This document shows positions 4,954 through 7,043 of a DNA stretch of 7,043 nt, one piece after another (position 1 is the stretch's first letter; every line of letters begins with the position of its first letter). Under the pieces are notes generated by a model, which saw only the letters and a program-made list of their open reading frames with translations, was not told the origin of the DNA and searched no databases. Both the position numbers and the translations under genes were made by a program. The DNA comes from DASVDE01 sp036381235. Lineage in GTDB: Bacteria > Actinomycetota > Thermoleophilia > Solirubrobacterales > 70-9. Where the stretch lies: the NCBI GenBank assembly GCA_036381235.1, contig DASVDE010000015.1:1-7043 (forward strand), given 5' to 3'.

Positions 4954-5667
4954 ATGCCGGACAAAGCTCTCAGCGCCTCCGCGGACAACGACCTCGCCGC
5001 GGTCGTTCCCTTCCCCCGCTTAGGGGTGAAGCGACGCCCCCCTCGCGCCCGGATTCTCGAGGCGATGCTGGAGACAAGCGGCGAGCTGGGCTACGAAAAC
5101 GTCGCCGTGCGACATGTGATCGAACGGGCCAAGACCAGTCGCGCCACCTTCTACAAGAACTTCGCCGACCTGGAGGACTGCTTTGCGGAGGCCTACGACG
5201 AGGCCGCCGAATGGCTTTACCGACGGGTGATGAGCGCAGCGCGGCGCCAGTCGGGATGGCGTGAGGGATTGCGGGCCGGGATGGCAGAGTTGCTGGAGCT
5301 GTGCTCGCGACAGCCGTTGACGGCGCGGGCGTTGTTCGTCGAGGTGCATGCTGCCGGTGAGCGGGCATTGGCGCGACGCAACGAGCTCATGGGCCGTTTC
5401 GCCGAAGCTATCGACGGAGAGCGCGAGGGCCAGGACGGGGAGACCCCGGGGGTGACCGCCACCTTCATGGTCGGCGCGATCGAGACGATGATCACCGCCA
5501 AGCTGATGGACGGTGACGCCAAGAGCATCCCCGACCTCTTGCCGGGCATCCTCCACTTCGTCGTCCTGCAGTACCTAGGCGAGGAAGCGGCTTGGGAAGA
5601 GATGACCGCAGCGCCATTGGCTCAGTGGAGCGCCAGGCGCGAGGCTGCCTCGGAGCTGCCCTCTTAG
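4954..5667 (+). CDS. TetR-family transcriptional regulator, divergent from the array
   Basis: This 237-aa protein is the only plus-strand gene. An N-terminal extension (1-28) lacks the PPGRHxLP leader of the array members. The helix-turn-helix is at about 31-75 (TSRATFYKNFADLEDCF, Cys76), then SGWREGL and a ligand domain ending LQYLGEEAA. A 28-residue C-terminal tail follows. The ligand domain (GAIETMITAKLMDG) resembles the type II domains of the HTH-less protein and of double-TetR unit 1, so this is a type II member with an intact DNA-binding head. It has its own strong ribosome-binding site and a palindromic operator, so autorepression is likely. Its TAG shares bases with the TAA of the convergent lipoprotein gene (4-bp overlap, 5664-5667), leaving no room for a terminator between them. 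Ligand unknown. Confidence 0.9.
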   Translation: MPDKALSASADNDLAAVVPFPRLGVKRRPPRARILEAMLETSGELGYENVAVRHVIERAKTSRATFYKNFADLEDCFAEAYDEAAEWLYRRVMSAARRQSGWREGLRAGMAELLELCSRQPLTARALFVEVHAAGERALARRNELMGRFAEAIDGEREGQDGETPGVTATFMVGAIETMITAKLMDGDAKSIPDLLPGILHFVVLQYLGEEAAWEEMTAAPLAQWSARREAASELPS

Positions 5668-6365
5668 CCGGGGGCGGTGGGGTTGAGTGGCGTCCGGGAG
5701 CCGTTGAGCAACTTCCACTGATCGTCCTCGCGGGTCGCGACCGTCGCGTAGACCTTGCCGTCGGCGCCCTTGAAGATGAGGAAGGCGTTCTCTTGTCCGG
5801 TGGGATTGTCGTCGCCGATCCGCAAACTGAGCACGTCGATCTTCGCGTCGGAGACCCGGGTCTTCTTCGGAATCCTGGAGTTCAGTTTCCCCAACACCGC
5901 TGGGCAGCCACTGCCCTTCGGGACTTTGAGCGCCTGCGCGAATTGGTCGTACTGCTGTTGCTGTGAGCTGGTCAGGTAGGAACACGCCTTCGCCCAGTTT
6001 CCGGCGGCGATCGCATCGAGGTAACTCTGCACGAGCGCGGTTATCTCCGCACGGTCGCCGCTTGAAGCCTCGAGCCCATAGGTCTGGATGCTGTTGTCAC
6101 CGCCCTTGGTGACGGGAACTCCAGGCGCCGGCGCCTTGGACCCCTCCTGCGGGGTTCCGCCAGAAGCGCTCTTGTCGGAGGTCGTGTTGTCTGCAGATGT
6201 CGGCTGCTTCTTCTGGCCGGCGGTGTCCTTCGACCCCTGGCTTGGGGTCTCCCGCGTGGAACCGGTCGAGGAGGCGGTCGTCGTGTCCTCGTCTCCCCCA
6301 CCGCAGCCGGCGAAGATCAACGCAATGGTCGCGAGAATGATCGACGGCGCAGCAAGACGTCTCAT
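5664..6365 (-). CDS. Lipoprotein with Ser/Thr-rich linker and NTF2-like domain
   Basis: This 233-aa protein starts at ATG 6365-6363 and overlaps the upstream stop as ATGA. AAGGAG lies 11 nt upstream (6382-6377). The frame stays open further upstream (to 6638), but only this start gives a proper signal peptide. Residues 1-20 are basic then hydrophobic, with lipobox IFAGC and lipidated Cys21, so the protein is probably anchored outside the membrane. Residues 22-90 form a low-complexity Ser/Thr/Gly/Lys linker. Residues 104-225 (EITALVQSYLDAIAAGNWAKACSYL ... DDQWKLLNGS) have the pattern of small NTF2-like/SnoaL-type domains common in actinobacterial lipoproteins. Cys128 and Cys154 could form a disulfide. 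Function unknown. It is coupled to the lipoprotein gene upstream. Confidence 0.85.
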   Translation of the reverse strand: MRRLAAPSIILATIALIFAGCGGGDEDTTTASSTGSTRETPSQGSKDTAGQKKQPTSADNTTSDKSASGGTPQEGSKAPAPGVPVTKGGDNSIQTYGLEASSGDRAEITALVQSYLDAIAAGNWAKACSYLTSSQQQQYDQFAQALKVPKGSGCPAVLGKLNSRIPKKTRVSDAKIDVLSLRIGDDNPTGQENAFLIFKGADGKVYATVATREDDQWKLLNGSRTPLNPTAPG

Positions 6366-6892
6366 CGGCTCTTCTTCTCCTTTTGCTGCTTCGTCAGCTG
6401 CTGCTTCAATTGCAATGCCAAGACATAGACACAGCCCTGGAAACCATAGGAGGCGTACGGCTCGTTGACGTTGAGCGCATTCTGGTAGACGAGCGCCGCG
6501 AGCTGGCCGGCGGGAAAGTCCGGGGAGGGGCGCTGCTGGTACTTGGCGAGTTTGGCGACCTCTTTGAGCTGATCCGCCGTGAGGTCGCTCTGCGCGATGA
6601 ACTCCTGCTTCACCTCCAGCGGCGTCTTGCCTTTGCAAGCCTTCTCACCCTCCTTGATGGCCTTGCCCGAGCCCTTCACGCTCGGATCGGCCTGGGGGGG
6701 CTGGAAGTTGCGGTAGATCGACTCGAGCAGCGGGGAGGCGTTCTTAGGCGGTTGGGGGCCGCGGATCGGCGCCATCGCGAACGTCGTCGGCTGATCGCTG
6801 GACGAATCCCCTCCGCAGCCCGCCGCTGCCAGCGCCAGCGCAGCGGCGAACCCGAGGACGCCGGACCTCTTGACGAAGCGAGCTGCCTTCAT
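6362..6892 (-). CDS. Small lipoprotein of unknown function
   Basis: This 176-aa protein starts at ATG 6892-6890, 8 nt after the surface-protein stop. No strong Shine-Dalgarno is present, so coupling to the upstream gene is likely. Residues 1-25 are a classic lipoprotein signal (KAARFVKRS, then an Ala/Leu-rich core, AAAGC) with lipidated Cys26. A Ser/Pro-rich spacer follows to about 55, then a mostly helical, Lys/Gln-rich domain with two cysteines (Cys86 and Cys154) that may pair. The C-terminus (160-176) is strongly Lys/Gln-rich. I do not recognise the family. Its stop overlaps the next lipoprotein's start (ATGA), and the pair with the preceding surface protein forms a likely envelope operon. 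Confidence 0.82.
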   Translation of the reverse strand: MKAARFVKRSGVLGFAAALALAAAGCGGDSSSDQPTTFAMAPIRGPQPPKNASPLLESIYRNFQPPQADPSVKGSGKAIKEGEKACKGKTPLEVKQEFIAQSDLTADQLKEVAKLAKYQQRPSPDFPAGQLAALVYQNALNVNEPYASYGFQGCVYVLALQLKQQLTKQQKEKKSR

Positions 6893-6900
6893 CTGTCCAC

Positions 6901-7043
6901 TCAGCGAACCAGCGGGTAGGCGCAGATGTAGCGGGAGGGGCTGTCTACGGACTGCTCGGCCACCGCTCCGGTGCCGTTGATCACGACCGTGGAGTAAGAG
7001 GAGCCCGAGGTGTTGCCGTAGTAGGAGTCGGTGTATTGGTGAT
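6901..7043 (-). CDS. Second copy of the 3' end of the surface-protein gene, with its stop codon
   Basis: This encodes the last 46 residues of the same protein as the gene at 1-631 (ending SRYICAYPLVR) and supplies the true stop, TGA at 6903-6901. It is not a separate gene but the terminal-repeat duplicate. The stop lies 8 nt upstream of the ATG of the lipoprotein gene at 6892, which suggests co-transcription and translational coupling across the join. Confidence 0.9.
   Translation of the reverse strand, partial: HQYTDSYYGNTSGSSYSTVVINGTGAVAEQSVDSPSRYICAYPLVR
6903..7043. repeat. Right copy of 141-bp exact terminal direct repeat
   Basis: Exact copy of bases 1-141, in the same orientation and ending at the last base of the window. 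No flanking target-site duplication, inverted repeat or recombinase gene accompanies it, so it does not look like a transposon end or a phage packaging end. Confidence 0.97.

Noticed and set aside
6366..6638. Extended N-terminus for the NTF2-like lipoprotein (start at 6638)
   Set aside because: It would overlap the upstream lipoprotein gene by more than 270 bases and bury the signal peptide and lipobox in mid-protein. The ATGA start at 6365 fits far better.
6903..7043. Terminal repeat as a phage packaging end or an insertion-sequence end
   Set aside because: No phage or transposase gene is present, the repeat lies inside a coding sequence, and its length matches an assembly overlap.
1..7043. 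tRNA, rRNA, CRISPR array, riboswitch
   Set aside because: No cloverleaf-like, rRNA-like or regularly spaced repeat pattern seen. Non-coding gaps are all under about 150 bases and hold only the promoter and operator signals listed.

Overview
The window is high-GC DNA that looks like an uncultured member of the Thermoleophilia (Solirubrobacterales and relatives, Actinomycetota). The clues are GC-rich coding, GTG and TTG starts, a surface protein with the KNSVGTxQLK...NAV...KVxDGSLTGxDI type of N-terminal repeat, and TetR proteins with a PPGRHxLPREF leader before the helix-turn-helix. The taxonomy is inferred from remembered family habits, not from a search.

The first 141 bases (1-141) recur exactly as the last 141 (6903-7043). 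The sequence therefore closes on itself as a 6902-bp circle, or as one unit of a tandem array. The join is coherent: a minus-strand gene starting at 631 reads off the left edge and, with the two bases at 6902-6901, ends in TGA eight bases before the next gene. No replication, partition, mobilisation, integrase or phage gene is visible, so the circle is either a cryptic element, an excised or amplified chromosomal segment, or an assembly-graph loop. An overlap of 141 equals a common assembler k-mer size.

Layout following the minus strand. A TetR array runs from 4809 down to 745: full TetR (4123-4809), TetR ligand-binding domain with no DNA-binding domain (3644-4126), full TetR (2929-3621), full TetR (2133-2819), and a 462-aa double TetR (745-2133). 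Then, after a 113-bp gap, comes a 210-aa membrane-anchored surface protein with a C-type-lectin-like tail (631 to 1, ending at 6901). It is followed with tight spacing by two lipoproteins, 6362-6892 and 5664-6365. The only plus-strand gene is a sixth TetR gene (4954-5667). It diverges from the array across a promoter/operator region and its stop overlaps the stop of the last lipoprotein gene.

The most interesting reading is that the array is a duplicated three-subunit module. By ligand-domain motifs, the order is type I, type II, type I, then again type I, type II, type I (the last two fused). The type II subunit has lost its helix-turn-helix in one copy and has a diverged recognition helix in the other. 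This suggests a system of interacting, possibly heterodimeric TetR subunits. The only non-regulator genes on the element are the three envelope proteins, which are the natural candidate targets, though this is inference.
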